A stretch of 64,000 bases of DNA from Tetrastigma voinierianum (GCA_016808115.1 JAEQBH010004550.1:372001-436000), one strand, 5' to 3'. Positions 32,680 to 45,059 are shown, counted from the first letter of the stretch. Numbers and translations are program-made. The notes: generated from the letters alone by a model not told the origin.

Positions 32680-32697
32680 GAGGCGGAGGGGGAGATT
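32680..32697 (+). promoter_or_regulatory. Polypurine tract of the outer copia element
   Basis: GAGGCGGAGGGGGAGA lies immediately before the 3' LTR and would prime plus-strand synthesis. Confidence 0.8.
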
Positions 32698-33349
32698 TAT
32701 TAGGTCTGCCTATTAGTGGGCTGGACCAATGGGCTAAAGCCCATAGTTTGAATAAATAAAAAATGAAAAATAAAAGGAAGTAAAAAGGGTTCTTTTTGAG
32801 GGCTCGGGCAATATCTTAAAGGAGAAGAGAGGAAAGAGGGGTTTAGAGTGAGAGAAACAACAAAGATAGGGTTTTGAATTTTCTGCAAGATGGAAGGCCA
32901 AACAATATTCGTTTTTGCTCAAATTTGAAGTGGTGACTCCTAGCTGTTTGGATCATTGGTTAGCTCTCTCCACAATACCCATTTGGCTATTCCATCATTT
33001 GGTGAGATTTTTCCTTTTCTCTCTTAAGTTATCCATCTTTGGGATGATGTTTGTTGTTTTGGTATTCCAAGAATGATACTCTTGATGTATGGTTGTTGTG
33101 AGCCTCTAATTTGCTTGCTAGAGAAGAATCTCATAACACATTATTGTCAATGTTGGAAATAATGGAAGTTTCATGACCTACGGGTCCCGGTTTTTATCTT
33201 TTCTACTGTGCTTTCACGCAAAATTTTTTGTCTCATCGTTGTTGATTTATTGTTGCTTTGTTGGCTTAATTGTTTATTGAACCTATTTTAGCACACAAAG
33301 AGGGAAATGTCATTTTTAGAATAATTATATTTGGTAATCTTTCTCAACA
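32698..33349 (+). repeat. Outer copia 3' LTR
   Basis: 652 bp, starting TATTAGGTCTGCC (a TG start changed to TA) and ending CTCAACA. It serves as the uninterrupted reference for the CACTA insertion in the 5' LTR: its sequence runs directly from ACAATATTCG into TTTTTGCTCAAATTTGA. Confidence 0.88.
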
Positions 33350-34191
33350 CTAGGACAATTTCAAAAATTCTAGAAAATATCATTTTTTTTCCCGGCTTTG
33401 TACTCGTTATTGTATGGTACCACACAATATGTCAACCACATAAAAAAATAAGTTTAGATATTTATTGGAGTAGATATGAAATAAAAGATTTTTAAAAACT
33501 TGGTTTAGGTTTTTTATTGAAATAGATATAAAACAAAACATTTTAAATTCTACAAAAGACATATGACACTAAGTGCTATGTAGATACAAATTAGTGAGTG
33601 AAACTATATAATGAAAAAAAAATATAGACTCTACTATTTTTATTATTATTTTCACCAGATTGGTACAAGATTCCAACTTCGATAGATTGGTTCAACTTAA
33701 ATTGAATCCAACCCAATCACGTTTATTTATTTATTTTGTTTCAACTTAATTCAATTTAGATTTAAACCAATGTTCAAATAATTTGAGTCCAACTTGAACC
33801 TAATTTCATTATAGTTTTAATTTACATTAATATTTATGTTATCCTATAGTTATATAATTTAAGGGAAAAAAAGTACATTTAGCATATAACATTTTGTTTG
33901 GCTAAGGAGACAAGGTAGAAGTGTCTCATTGAAACGGATTAACACTACTATAAACTAGAAAGTAATGTTTTTCTATACAATATCACGAATAAATAAAAAA
34001 AATAAACAGAAAATAATACAAATTGAAGAATAGAAATAGAATAACAAGATATCAAATTTGTTCAATCTTCCTAGAAAGGTAATAGAAAATAACAAAATAA
34101 ATAAAAGAACCAATATGAGCATTGGTATAATTGGCTCTCTTTAGAATTTAAGACTAAAACCAATCAAGGGCACCTACGGCAAAGCCGAATC
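33350..34191. other. AT-rich intergenic DNA
   Basis: No gene seen. The part at about 33,500-33,720 is similar to 53,490-53,670 (TTATTGAAATAGATATAAAA, TTATTATTTTCACCA and flanking sequence), suggesting a segmental duplication or an old dispersed repeat. Confidence 0.5.
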
Positions 34192-37100
34192 TGTGACACC
34201 CCAAATCCCGGGGGTCCATTGACAACCCGTCAACCCGCGGAAGATTCATGGATGTCGGGTAACCCGACACCACACCATTTAGTCCCCTTTTCCAAGACTC
34301 GATTTAATCGAAAAATCGAAAGCAGAGTTTCCCTTTGTACCAGGAGCTCTACCCAAAAATACATCCTGCATTTTCATGGCAACCTGTCCCAATATTATAC
34401 AACGACCATACCTGGTCCACATAAGAGTAAAAATGGCCATGTAGGGCCCATTTATTCATATAAATACAATCTATATCACCAAAGCTACTCAAGAGTTATT
34501 ATGATCACTCTTAATACAAAACATTATATTAAAAATAACATGTCTTCTAATGTTATACAAAATACTTGATCAGCACATAACTGCCCGCTTAGCGATGTTA
34601 CCCTAAGGAGCACCACCGCCGCACATGTCCTGTGACCAAAGGGGGTCCCATCGACAAGAGTTTAACGCCCAAGAGAGATAAGTCCTGCTAAGCGGGCTAT
34701 TCCCCACCTAAATGCACACATGAATTATCAAACAACTAAGACACACCAACCTAGACATAACTTCAAGACATAATCCTACTCTGTCATGAAATTATATCAC
34801 CTTCCATCATACCGCATATCAAGTCCTCACCGACTCTTCTCAAACATGCATTTTCCATGAATGAAACCATTTCCAAACAAAGGTATTTGTGTTACGTGAC
34901 AACTCCGATATAAAGAGCGGAATACACTGGTTAATCTATTTTGTGGACAACCCTCCCATGTATATCACCTGGCATATCTGACATTGACATTATATGGACA
35001 ACCCTCCGATGTATATCAATTCGGGCAAACTCAATAAATAATATTGTTGGTCAACCCAAACAATTTTCCCAAGAAATCACCCATGCACTCACTCCTATCG
35101 CTTCCTGGGGGGTGCCCCAATGCATAAGAAATGCAATGAGCCATTTCCATTTCCTTAACTCCATGCAAATACCATAAACCGGATTCTTATCGATCATTCC
35201 AAAGTGCGAGAAGTCCACAACTCCATTCAAAAGGATGGGTGAATGACAACGATTATGCACTCACACCCCACACCATGTGATGTCCCTTACGCACCGCTGC
35301 AATGCAATTGTGCCATTGCACTCCAAGTCTCGCCTAATGTATAAAGACCTCTACATGGACACCCTATAACGTACACTCCAATCGTGCACTCGACACTCAT
35401 GTCTAATGCACACAAAGTCCATACATTCATTAAACGTTAATATGCTACGCAGTCATAACATTTATCTCATTCAGTCAACACACTGAACATGAATCAACAT
35501 CATTCCGACTACTACTTAGACGGGCACGTCATAATCAAACCTGTGGCTACACTGTGGCGCATAATGCCCACAACCAGCTCTACAATACGCTATGCAACAG
35601 CCATGTCCGTGACGTAAAACACATCACAAACCCAATATGTTAGAGCACACATATCGACATCCAAGCATACAATCTCCAACAAAGAAATGCTATTTCAATC
35701 AATCACAAATACATGTTAACATTTCATCAAGTCACTACTAGAAAAGTAATGACACACCTCATTTCTAGGCTAATTCATGACATATCATAACTTCCAAGAT
35801 ATTTACAACCTTCCATGTAATGGCCACTTCATCACACAACTCACATCCACACAACCAACAATGAATAATTGCTACAATTAAAATTTCTTCGTGTAATATG
35901 GGAACAAATGCCATTCACAAGCATATGGCTGCATTATATACCAAGGGCTTTCCAGAGAGTCTAAGAACACACGAATCGAAGTTCGACGAGTTATGGTCGC
36001 CCAAAGTTGGAGACCACGTGATGAACGCACTTCACGGTGCGCACCGCGCCAGCCTACCGCTTTTCTCATCATTTTCGGACATAATATGAGTCCAAATTAA
36101 ATTAAGTTATATGGCGGATGGATTCTAGACTCAAAGGATTTCCTATAGAGTTCAAGAACACCCAAAACAGCTAGACGTGAAAGTTATGGCCATCCTAAGT
36201 TGAAGGCCTCAGATGAATAAAGGACTGGCAGCACATGGAAACCCACGAAATTGCTTTCCTGCATTCTTTAAAGCTCTCCCAGACATGCTATTTTTCCTAC
36301 CCAAACTCATCCTAAGCAACCCTTTCACCCAGTTAATAAATCCATCCCAATTGAGTTCACACCAGCCACAACATGGCACAAACCGTCCTTAAACTCAGCC
36401 CGAAAATCAACTTAACAAAAACAACTCCAAATCAGCAAAATACGATTTTTGTGTTCGGGAACACAATCCAAACAACCCTTAGGGCCCAACCAAGACCAAG
36501 ACAGAATTTAGATGAAATATAAACCGGAGTAGGAAGGTTCCCTACCTCTTGGAGCGAAGACGAAACTTTTTGGAGTCCCAAAGACCCGAGACCCAAAGCC
36601 TTCCCGAACTTCTGCTCGAATCTTCGACTGAAAATTTGATTCGGGGTGTCCACGCCGCTGTTTCATGAGCACTGACTTTGCCCTGGCCCGACGGAAACCA
36701 AGCCGCCGATCACCATAAATCTTAGAGAGAAGGGAGAGCTTTTCTCACTATATTTTCTCAAACTAAATCTTCTCTCGTGGAATCAAGGTGGTTGCCTGCA
36801 CCACGCCGTAGCCCCCGACGAGTGCAGATGAACTTTAAATCTGGCTCGACTAATCTCGACCACCCGATTCTCAGAGATCAAAGAGAGAGAAGATGGAGAT
36901 TTTTTCCCATTCCTCTTCAGCCACTACTGAATTGCTGAAAAACAAGAGAAAATCCCATCTTTTCTCCTCTTTTCCTTTTTAGCAGCTTATGTCGACGAAG
37001 CACCACTTAATACACGCATTCACGAATTCATCCGGCCGCTTCTATCCCAAAACAATTTATTTATTTTCGGCCAATTTATTATAAATGAATTTAACTCGTC

Positions 37101-37309
37101 ATTTCAACTCGAGATTTTTAAAATCTCGCTCCTGCTATTAGATACCTAACTCGTATCGCATAAAGAATTCCCACTACCTAGGAATTCAAATAAACTTTTC
37201 TTCGAAAGTTACTGTTGAGACGACTCAACGGGCGCAAACCGCTTCATCATCCGAGCTCTATGGAATTTTCTAGGCTTCCCTAAGCCATTTTAGCAATTTA
37301 TTATTATTA

Positions 37310-37341
<32 letters not shown>

Positions 37342-37378
37342 TTACTTTTAGAAAATTTGAAATTTTTCGGGTTTTATA
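34192..37378 (-). mobile_element. 3.2-kb solo LTR of a gypsy-type element
   Basis: The left end is TGTGACACCCC and the right end CGGGTTTTATA. On the minus strand it thus starts TATAAAACCCG (TG changed to TA) and ends GGGGTGTCACA, a very common Ty3-gypsy LTR layout. It is flanked by a perfect 5-bp duplication GAATC (34,187-34,191 and 37,379-37,383). There is no internal region, so it is a solo LTR left by recombination between two LTRs. The interior has no credible coding region. Its length is large for a plant LTR. Confidence 0.85.
37299..37341. repeat. (ATT)n microsatellite in the solo LTR
   Basis: ATT run with a single CATT interruption, near the 5' end of the LTR in its own orientation. 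Confidence 0.95.
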
Positions 37379-37383
37379 GAATC

Positions 37384-38802
37384 TAATTAATCCAAGATAG
37401 GGTTTGGGTTGACCTTTAAGTCCACTTAACCTCATTAAGCTTAGCCCAACAACTTTTGCGCCAGGGTTGAGTTTGTCTTTCAAGCCCGAGCAGCCCAACT
37501 TACAAGAAAGCAGAAAAGAACAAAGAAACCATTAAGGCAATAAATTATGATATTGAAGATACTAAAACTAAATTTAAGTTTATTACAAACACAATCATAA
37601 TTTGTTAAATACTTAGAGAACCATTTGGTTTTTTTTTTTTTTTTGGCATAACTTATTTTTGAATTTTTAAAATTTTCTTCTAAATAGAAAAAGCTAATAT
37701 TTTTCTAAAATATTTTAAATTCCTCTCAATATATTCTAAAATCTTTAAAATCCACATAATATTTTAAAAGAACAATCAGGATATTTTAAAAGAACAATCT
37801 GTCATCAATTTATTTATTTTAATTATTAATTAAACATATTATATTTTAATTAAATAAAATAGATAAATATAATAATTATTTTTTTCTCAATAATAATAAT
37901 AAAAATTATCACAATAATTTTATATTTTTTATTAATATGTTAAGATGTTATACATATATTATATAAATATTTTTCATTTTATCATAAGAATAAAATTAAA
38001 TAAATTTTTCTTGATATAATTAAGATATTAATTTTTAACCATAAAAATAAAAACAACTTAGTACTTAATAGAAATACAATATTAAAAAAACAAACAACTT
38101 CATACTTAATACTATTAAGCCTTAATAAACATTCAGTAAAAAAAAAATGCCTCTTTAGGCTCTGTTTGGAACTCAAAAAGTATTAGGGAAAGAAAAAAAA
38201 ATTAAGGAAAGTTATTTTCTCATATTTGGTTTCGCCATAGAAATATAAAAGAAAATCAAATATAATTAAAATTCATCAAAATTTCATATATTTTTAAATC
38301 TCATAGTCCTTTATATAATAGATGGAAATAAATAAAACTAGTTTGAATAAACGTTTCAAAATTAATTTATTGAGTTTAAAAAAAGAAAAAGTATAAATTT
38401 ATTGATAAAATATTTCTTACATTTTTAAACAAAATGTTTATCATAATCATAGCATTATGTGAACCCTAAGGAGTAAATTAATTTGTCCAACCTTTGTTTG
38501 TTTCCTCACCGCCTTGTATTCCCTTAAGGCCATCGAGGATTTGTCCAATCAATGAATCCACGTTGGATTTGTCAAGATGTGCCAAGACACGTATAGAAAA
38601 ATTCATACCATTCTATGATCACAATAGTATTAAATGTAATTTTTAATTATTGCATATTATCATCTATATCTATAGTCAGAGACTCAGGTGGCGTTTGTTT
38701 TTTTTACTTAATGCTGAATATAACTTTTTTTGAGCTTAATACTAAATAGTACTTTATAGTATTAAGTATTAAGTTGTTTATTTTTTAACATTGAGTAGTG
38801 AA
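37384..38802. other. AT-rich intergenic DNA
   Basis: No gene seen. At about 38,150-38,330 there is a copy of a dispersed AT-rich repeat (GTTTGGAACTC, then AGGAAAGTTATTTTCTCATA and GAAAATCAAATATAA). Related copies appear near 44,830-44,990 and 47,670-47,800. At 38,690-38,802 lies sequence with GGCGTTTGTTTTTT followed by ACTTAATGCTGAATA, possibly an older MITE. Confidence 0.45.
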
Positions 38803-39282
38803 TAGAGATCGGGTTCTTGTCCTACCCCGTCTCGCTTCAATGAAACAAAGTTTGGTTTAATCAGAATCGAAGCTTTTAGTGTGTTCAAAGTTTATTTTCT
38901 CAAATCCCAGACGGGTTCGGTATTGTCTGGCCCCTCCCCGCCCACATTATATTTTAAAAATAATTATTTTATTTTGTTATTTTAATATAAATAATAATAA
39001 TTAGAATGTTTTTTAATAAATACCTATAAAATTCATAATATTTTTTATTTTTATGAAATATATTAATTTTAATATAATAAAAATTAAAAGGAAAATATAA
39101 AAAATTAAAAATAAAAACAAAAATCAAATATAAACTGGACGGGTTTGGAAATTTTCCCATCCTTGCCAACCCACCCCACCCCGTTTAATTTTTTAAATGG
39201 GACAAGTTTGGGAATTGAAAAAAATAAATGAGCCAGGTCGGGATGGGACCGCCCTGTCCCAAACCCCCCGTTGTTATCCCTA
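38803..39282. mobile_element. hAT-type MITE
   Basis: A 480-bp element with GC-rich ends and an AT-rich core. It starts TAGAGATCGGG and ends CCCCCCGTTGTTATCCCTA, so the inverted end reads TAGGGATAACAACGGGGGG. It is flanked by GTAGTGAA (38,795-38,802) and GTAGTGAG (39,283-39,290), an 8-bp duplication with one mismatch as expected for hAT. It carries no coding capacity. Confidence 0.8.
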
Positions 39283-39409
39283 GTAGTGAGTATTGCTAAC
39301 TCTTCTCCTTTTTTTTTCTTTATTCAATGGATACATCAAAACAGATCTTTTCTTCCTTTTTTCTTTGTTTCGTGAAAGATAATTTTTTTCAGTTGAACAG
39401 CCAAATATA

Positions 39410-40203
39410 CTAATTTTTTTTATTCAAAACTTTTTTAAAAAATTTCAACAATAAGCCAAGTATTAATTCAGTTGATCCAGCTGAATCTAAATCTGATTTA
39501 GAGAGGGAAGAAGTTTGCCCAAGTATTTCTATTGATCCTGAAATTGATTCATCTCCTTCTCCTGTATAGCAGCTGCATTCTCTATCTAACTTCTCCACCT
39601 TCCGACAGAATGGCACCGTGAGGAAAGGTGCACAGGTATATGTCTCCTCCCTTGCATACCGTAATGAACCCCACACTTCAATTCTAACTTCTCCTCCTCG
39701 CCATAAATTCCAAATGAAGCCACCACGGTCCCGCCCGGCAGCCGATTGATCCTTCTATCGACAGTAAGGAATAGGTCAAAAAGGGATCGATACCCAAACC
39801 ACATGTGGTCAGATTTCATAGAACAATCCAAAGAAAAGCGTGACACCATAAAAATCTCAGAATGATCATCAAAATCAAAGTAGATGAAAGGGCGTATGGA
39901 GGGGTCAATGACACCCTTGACGCCCACAACAGCACAAAAAGCCATTCCCAGCAACTTTGTATTCAACCAATGTGAAGGCAGCTCTACTTTTACTGAACAC
40001 CCCATGCTCTGATCCACGAACCATTCTGTGATTCTACTTCCGTGAGCAACAAAGATCATAACTATTATGCCACAACCCCGGTCATCATACCCCGCATCAT
40101 GAAACATTTTTTGCACGCCAGATACAAGACATTTAGGATTGGTTAGGTTTTTTGGCACAAAAACGCATAGAGAGAGGGAGAGAGACCGATAATCAATAAT
40201 CAC
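39410..40203 (-). pseudogene. C-JID exon of TNL 2
   Basis: The open stretch 40,203-39,586 holds the domain core: VFVPKNLTNPKCLVSG, GSRITEWFVDQSMGCSVKVE, LPSHWLNTKLLGMAFCAVV and DHMWFGYRSLF, ending LELKCGVHYGMQG. Near 39,670 a single-base shift moves the frame to the overlapping stretch 39,676-39,410. That stretch continues with an acidic segment and then a hydrophobic/basic tail, LGLLLKFFKKVLNKKN, and a stop. One correction would join the two halves into a complete exon. Confidence 0.88.
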
Positions 40204-40329
40204 TTGGTCGCTGATGCGAAGTCAATTCTTGCATATGTTTCACACTGCATTGCGGTGATGTTATTGTCTGTGGTAATTAGAAAATCCGAAATTGAAATCC
40301 CTAAACCCCTTTGTTGTGTAATACGTGCT

Positions 40330-41700
40330 TAACACGAAAAGGTTTCGAGGATGCAATCATTGGCTATTAAACTTTGAATACTTGCAAAGCTCGCAATGAT
40401 CGGAGACTCATGCTCACAAGATGAGCTTCTAGTCGAGAAAGTCCACCGAGGCCGCAGAATCGTGGATGAACTCGTTCGCATTTAACAATTACCAATGAAG
40501 ATAAGGTGAGAGAGATCAATGGGGTGTTACTCCTTCCAATAGGTCATAAATACTTAAGTTTAACTTGCCAAGGACTTCCAAACCCAAAAGCAGCTCAACA
40601 AACATTAAAAGTAGTGTTGTTACGTTCGCTTCCGCTTCTATCCTGTCCCCTGTATCCCGCTAATGATAATACTCGGTTTGTCAAAAGATTAATAGAATGT
40701 GGTGGTACCTTCTTGTATACCATCGCTATCCACCTTCAAATTTACTAAAGATTGTAGGCTCCCAAGTAATTCAATTCCTTCAGTTCTGAGCAACCACGTA
40801 AATCAAGAATCCGAAGACATGTAAGTTCGCGATGCCATGAAGACTTGTTAGTTTTTTACAATTGGCCAAATTCAAGGAAATGCTCTACTTAGACGTCCAA
40901 TCGAGGAAGGCGCTCCTGTAGATAGCACTCCTGTCTAGAAAAAGCTCCATCAAATCTCCTTGTTTTCCTGAATTCTGAAGCTTGAGTCCCGCCGCTTGAA
41001 AGTATGAGAGTTTTTAGGATTTCAACTTAAAATGTCGGGCTGGTAATGACTCACAAGGCTTTCAATCTTTCGTATTTAGTAAAGTGTCCAAGTGAGATTC
41101 TCAATGGAAGATGGCAATCCTTTTATTGCAGTCCCTAAAGAAAGCTTCCAGATGTTCCATATTTCCTTGACCTCTCGGAAATTATTCACTCTTAAGCACT
41201 TGAAAGTAAAGGAGAGTTTTCGTGTGACTTCCAACTTAAAAATGCCGCTTAGGTAATGACTCAAGGCTTTTGCAATCTTTCTCGCATTTAGTAAAGCAAG
41301 CCCATGAGATCTTCAATGGAAGATGGCAATCCTTTATTGCAGTCCTTTCAAAGAAAGCTCGTAGATGTTTCATATTTCCTTGGACCTCTGGAAATTTATT
41401 CAATTTTAAGGCCGACAAGGTAAGAATTCAAGGACTCCATATGGATGTCGCTGAGAAACTCTTGAATTTTCGCACCATCTAAATTCAGGAAAATAAGCTT
41501 CTTGTGAAATCCAATGGATGGGTGAACCTCCACCAAATTTGTGCAACCTTCAAGAATTAGTCTCTCAAGGTTCGGGGCTCCAGAGAAGTCTCGAGTTTTG
41601 GTTAGATGTTGGGAGGTTGAAACACAATTTCAAACTTCAAACGCTCACAAAGAGAGGTAAAAAAACTTATCAAATGCACTTTGATGAACATTATAAATCC
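40330..41700 (-). pseudogene. LRR exon(s) of TNL 2
   Basis: From high coordinates there are LRR traces matching 9,766-9,494 of TNL 1, then two tandem copies of one LRR module. Copy 1 (41,418-41,236) has LKLNKFPEVQGNMKHLR, ERTAIK and CKSLESLP. Copy 2 (41,264-41,076) has LSFTFKCLRVNNF and GTAIKGLPSSIENL. A third partial module is seen at about 41,060-40,930. Later LRRs and the LETFSC-like end lie at 40,740-40,330. Frames change between almost every module. Confidence 0.8.
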
Positions 41701-41744
41701 ATCCAAAAAAAAATTGCAAATAAATTATATTGATACCTTGTTTC

Positions 41745-41960
41745 TTCCCGTAGTTGTTAGTTTAATTAAAGCACATGTTTAACTCAACAAGTTTCTCTGG
41801 ATGAAAATTTGATGGTAGGGAGTTCAAAGGGTATCCATGCCAATAGAGAGATCTTAACTCATTGGATAGAAATTTGAAATCTCCATATAGATGTAATTTA
41901 TACTGAGTGTACAAATTACTTCTCTTACAATAATAGTTCCTCATTTCCCAAGAAGGATGA
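41745..41960 (-). pseudogene. LRR-entry exon of TNL 2
   Basis: This is the cleanest exon of the gene. The minus strand reads YKLHLYGDFKFLSNELRSLY, then WHGYPLNSLPSNFHPEKLVE and LNMCFN, the standard junction between the ARC2/linker and the first LRR in TNLs. The surrounding open stretch extends to 42,067 and includes the preceding segment with HGILEYLSREKL. Its TNL 1 counterpart near 9,790-9,950 is far more damaged. Confidence 0.85.
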
Positions 41961-42469
41961 ACACGGGCTATTAACTTTTCTCTCGATAAATATTCCAAGA
42001 TTCCATGTTTGCACATTGGCGTATCATGAGTAATCTTACCTTTCATTGCAAAGGTTTTCAACATCAAGTTTAGTTTTTGATGTAATCGAATTCAAGAATA
42101 TACTCTTCAACTGCTTTCTTAATTTCACATTAACTCAAGAGGCAGTATGAGCTAGAAGGTAAAATAGCAAGATTGAAATAATAAAATAGAGAAAAAAGAG
42201 AGAAGAAAATCTAGACTATATATCGCAATTCTAATTACTTCTTTTTCTTTTCTTTTCATTTTCTTTTTAATTTATTTTTCCTTTCTATGAGTAAGCATAC
42301 AACAATGAAGTTTCTGGGAATAAAGAAAACATATCTATAAGGTAGCAACATTTGTAATGTTATGAAATTATACAAACTATGAGTACTACGATGGAAAAGC
42401 AACTTTCAAATTAACATACGTTTTCCTCTACAACTTCACACATGAAAAAAGAGAGTCGATGCATATTGG

Positions 42470-43590
42470 TCTTACCGTAGTTGTTGTTAGTACACGATTG
42501 ATGTCTTCATGAACTCGCAACCTGCTGCGTTCACCAAGTACTTTAGATTCTTGCTTGACAATTTCCCAACCCGTTTCTTGTAACAAATCATGCATCCACA
42601 ACTTATTCTCTGAAATAGTGATGAGTGATTTATCTACAAGATTTCTTATCCCAATGCTAAAGAAGAAACCGCAATCCTCAGTATTTCTCCAACAAAATCT
42701 TTATTCGACCTTTATAGAAGAATGCAACATCGAGAAACAATATACCTAAGTCATTCTTATCTAACCCTTCCAAACTGCTTTTGAGCACATTTTGAACTTT
42801 TATTAGGGAATTGCTGACTTTTTCCAACCTCACTCTCCCATTCACATTTGCTTTTGTATAGAGAAGAGCCTAAGACTTGGCGGGCCATGGAAGACCTCAG
42901 TATAATCTAGTGTGCATGTCATTATATCCGCCTAAATCTTCCAAAACATCCTTCCGTCTAAAAGCATGCCGACGTATCAACTCAAGAGCTTCATCATTTT
43001 CTAATTTTGTAGCCTGTATGTTCCATTCACTTCGGATAAGCTAGCAAATGTCGGTTCTAGTTGTTATGATAATTCGACTCCTCGACCAAACCAATCATCA
43101 TTCCCTACTAAACTCCTCCAATGTTCTTGTTGATCTACATCATCAAGAATGATAAGGATCCTTCTGCCAGGGAGTCTATCCTTTACAAAATTGATTCCTC
43201 GACTAAATTTTTGTGATTCCTTCCTTAAAATTCTGTGAAAGAGTTCATTTGTAAATGAGAAAGACCAACTTTGTGTGACTCTTCTCTAACATTTGGAAAG
43301 AAAGCAACAACCTTCTAATAGAGCATAGATTCGCTTTTGTTAAATGGCTTTTTTAGCAATGGTAGTCTTACCTACAGCCCGCCTATGCCCCAAAGTCCTA
43401 CCATCCGAACATCAGGAGATCCAACACATAATAAGGCATCCATTTTGTTAACCCGGGACTCCATCCCAACTAGGCCATTTGTGTAACTTGAGGATGTGCG
43501 ATCCAACTTGTTACAAATATCTCCAACAATTTCCTCAATAAGTTTTGCTTCATGCCTGCCAAATTCATTTTGAGAGGTGAAATCCATAAA
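42470..43590 (-). pseudogene. NB-ARC exon of TNL 2
   Basis: It begins at 43,587 with EFGRHEAKLIEEIVGDICNK, the linker SSSYTNGLVGMESRVNKMD and VRMVGLWGIGG. A small insertion then shifts the frame before VGKTTIAK (P-loop). RNBS-A, kinase-2 (DDVDQ-like near 43,140) and RNBS-B can be traced in other frames. Near 42,590 the winged helix is intact as ENKLWMHDLLQETGWEIVKQ with a proper MHD motif. It is followed by LGERSRLRVHEDINRVL and a GTAAG donor at about 42,475. Confidence 0.85.
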
Positions 43591-44019
43591 GGGATAGAGA
43601 AAAATATATCAAATATAAAGAGTGATCAAATTGATCCTTTACAATTGAAAAATAAAATGGACAATCGAATATAACCCAAAGAAAAGGCCTGGAGTTTGAT
43701 TCAGGGAATATATTAAGGAAAAAATGCTGAAGTCTTTTGGTTGTCTGATGAAAAATAACAAAAAGAAAATCAAATATAAATAAAATAATGTAGAAATGTC
43801 TAGTATTATTAAATTATTTAAGTTAAATTAAATTAAATAGATTTGAAGTAGCAATAAAATAATATATGGATTTAACTTCATTTTACATTTTCTCTCTTAT
43901 TTTCTTGGCCTTACATTTTCCCTCATATTTCCCCTGAATAAAACTAGTGAGATCAAAGACCAAATGGCAAGGTACCAAATAGAGAGAAAAGAAAGAAAGA
44001 GATGGTACGTAAAGAATTA

Positions 44020-44475
44020 CCTATCACGTGAGTCCCATCCGTAAATTGTATACTTCATGAAGTTGCTTTCACTTGAGCAATTTCTCCATGTTCCATGTAA
44101 ATTTGTTCATGCTTGCAAATGCTTCTCCATAGCACCCTTCTTGTCTTTCTAAGCACAGAGAGGGACTTAATTTTTATAGAAAACTCGTAGGGCCTGGCGT
44201 CCCAAAACATTAACGCAGTCAAGAATCTTTGCTAGCTCATCAAGACACCAACTCAAGAGGCATAGTTCTCGGAGAAAATGACGGAAATTTTGGAATTTTC
44301 GATTGCAAGAAGGAGGCCGAGATATTTGTTCTCCCTCTCCTAAGCCGGTCGTCCGCGAAAGTCATTGATTCCCCTCGACGTAAGTCACGCGCAAAGATGA
44401 TCAAACAAGGAAGCCTATCTGGGTGTCTTCGCCTAAACTACGAAGACATCATACTCCATTGATGGCGGGAATACA
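44020..44475 (-). pseudogene. TIR exon of TNL 2
   Basis: An upstream frame reaches SMEYDVF at about 44,460-44,440, the start of the TIR fold. The FRGEDTR motif is frame-shifted. RLRRG, an IS-A-L segment, a FSENYA-like segment and LAKILDC can be read in successive frames, followed by RQALRVFYK and a WDSRDR end at about 44,025 with donor GTAATTC. The 44,500-44,624 part of the same frame is probably 5' UTR. Start codon choice is uncertain. Confidence 0.75.
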
Positions 44476-44624
44476 CATTGGGATTTGGGAAAATGGAAGA
44501 GGAAGAAGAAAGTCAAGAAGATCGGTGAAAAGAAAAAGAGAGAAGGAAAAGCGGGAGTGATCACGGGAGAGAGACTAGAGAGGACTCTTTTTCTACGAAA
44601 AATAATGAATGAAGGGCCCCCCAT

Positions 44625-45059
44625 TCATTGACTTATAGCCTATAATGCCTATACTACTTTTTCAGAATTCAAAGTTAGGAATTCTTTACTTTTCCTAACA
44701 GCTGCATTCATATTAAAGTCCTCACAACTCCAAACCTCGTGTAATTTTCAAATCCAAAGCTAATTGCATTCGTCATTTTTGTGAGATAAGAATAAATTTT
44801 TGTTTTCACTTCTTAATATATTTTTCTTTAAGGCTTCTGTTGGAATCCAAAATGTACTAAAGAAAAATGCTAAAAATAATTTTTTATGTTTCGATTTTTT
44901 ATCATACAAAATATAAAAATCAATATAATAAAAAAATTTTCAAAATTTATATATTTTAAAATTCTAATCCTTATATAACATTAATTTATTAAAATGAATA
45001 TATTTTTATTTTCTAACTATTATGCCTGATACTGCCTCTCTCTTTTACTCTCACATGAA
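44625..45059. other. Intergenic DNA upstream of TNL 2
   Basis: Possible promoter of TNL 2. It contains a copy of the AT-rich dispersed repeat at about 44,830-44,990. Nothing else is recognised. Confidence 0.45.

Larger units (their letters stand above)
15416..33349 (+). mobile_element. Outer Ty1-copia element with nested insertions
   Basis: This is an LTR retrotransposon in plus orientation. Parts: 5' LTR (15,416-15,497 plus 24,203-24,676, split by a CACTA element), primer-binding site (24,680-24,691), the start of gag (to 25,066, then interrupted by the inner copia element), an RNase H remnant (32,195-32,670), a polypurine tract and a 3' LTR (32,698-33,349). Most of pol is missing between the inner element and RNase H, so a deletion or rearrangement followed the nesting. 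The far 5' end of the left LTR does not align to the 3' LTR and is probably truncated. No target duplication could be confirmed. Confidence 0.85.
39410..44475 (-). pseudogene. TNL resistance-gene pseudogene 2 (whole locus)
   Basis: This paralogue of TNL 1 on the same strand has all domains in order: TIR (44,475-44,020), NB-ARC (43,590-42,470), LRR entry (41,960-41,745), LRR (41,700-40,330) and C-JID (40,203-39,410). Exon-intron layout is clear, with GT donors visible near 44,020 and 42,475. Unlike TNL 1 it has no large insertion. Each exon nevertheless carries small indels that break the frame. Many fall at CTG/CAG sites, so part of the damage may be consensus error and the gene could be less broken than it appears. 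Confidence 0.88.
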
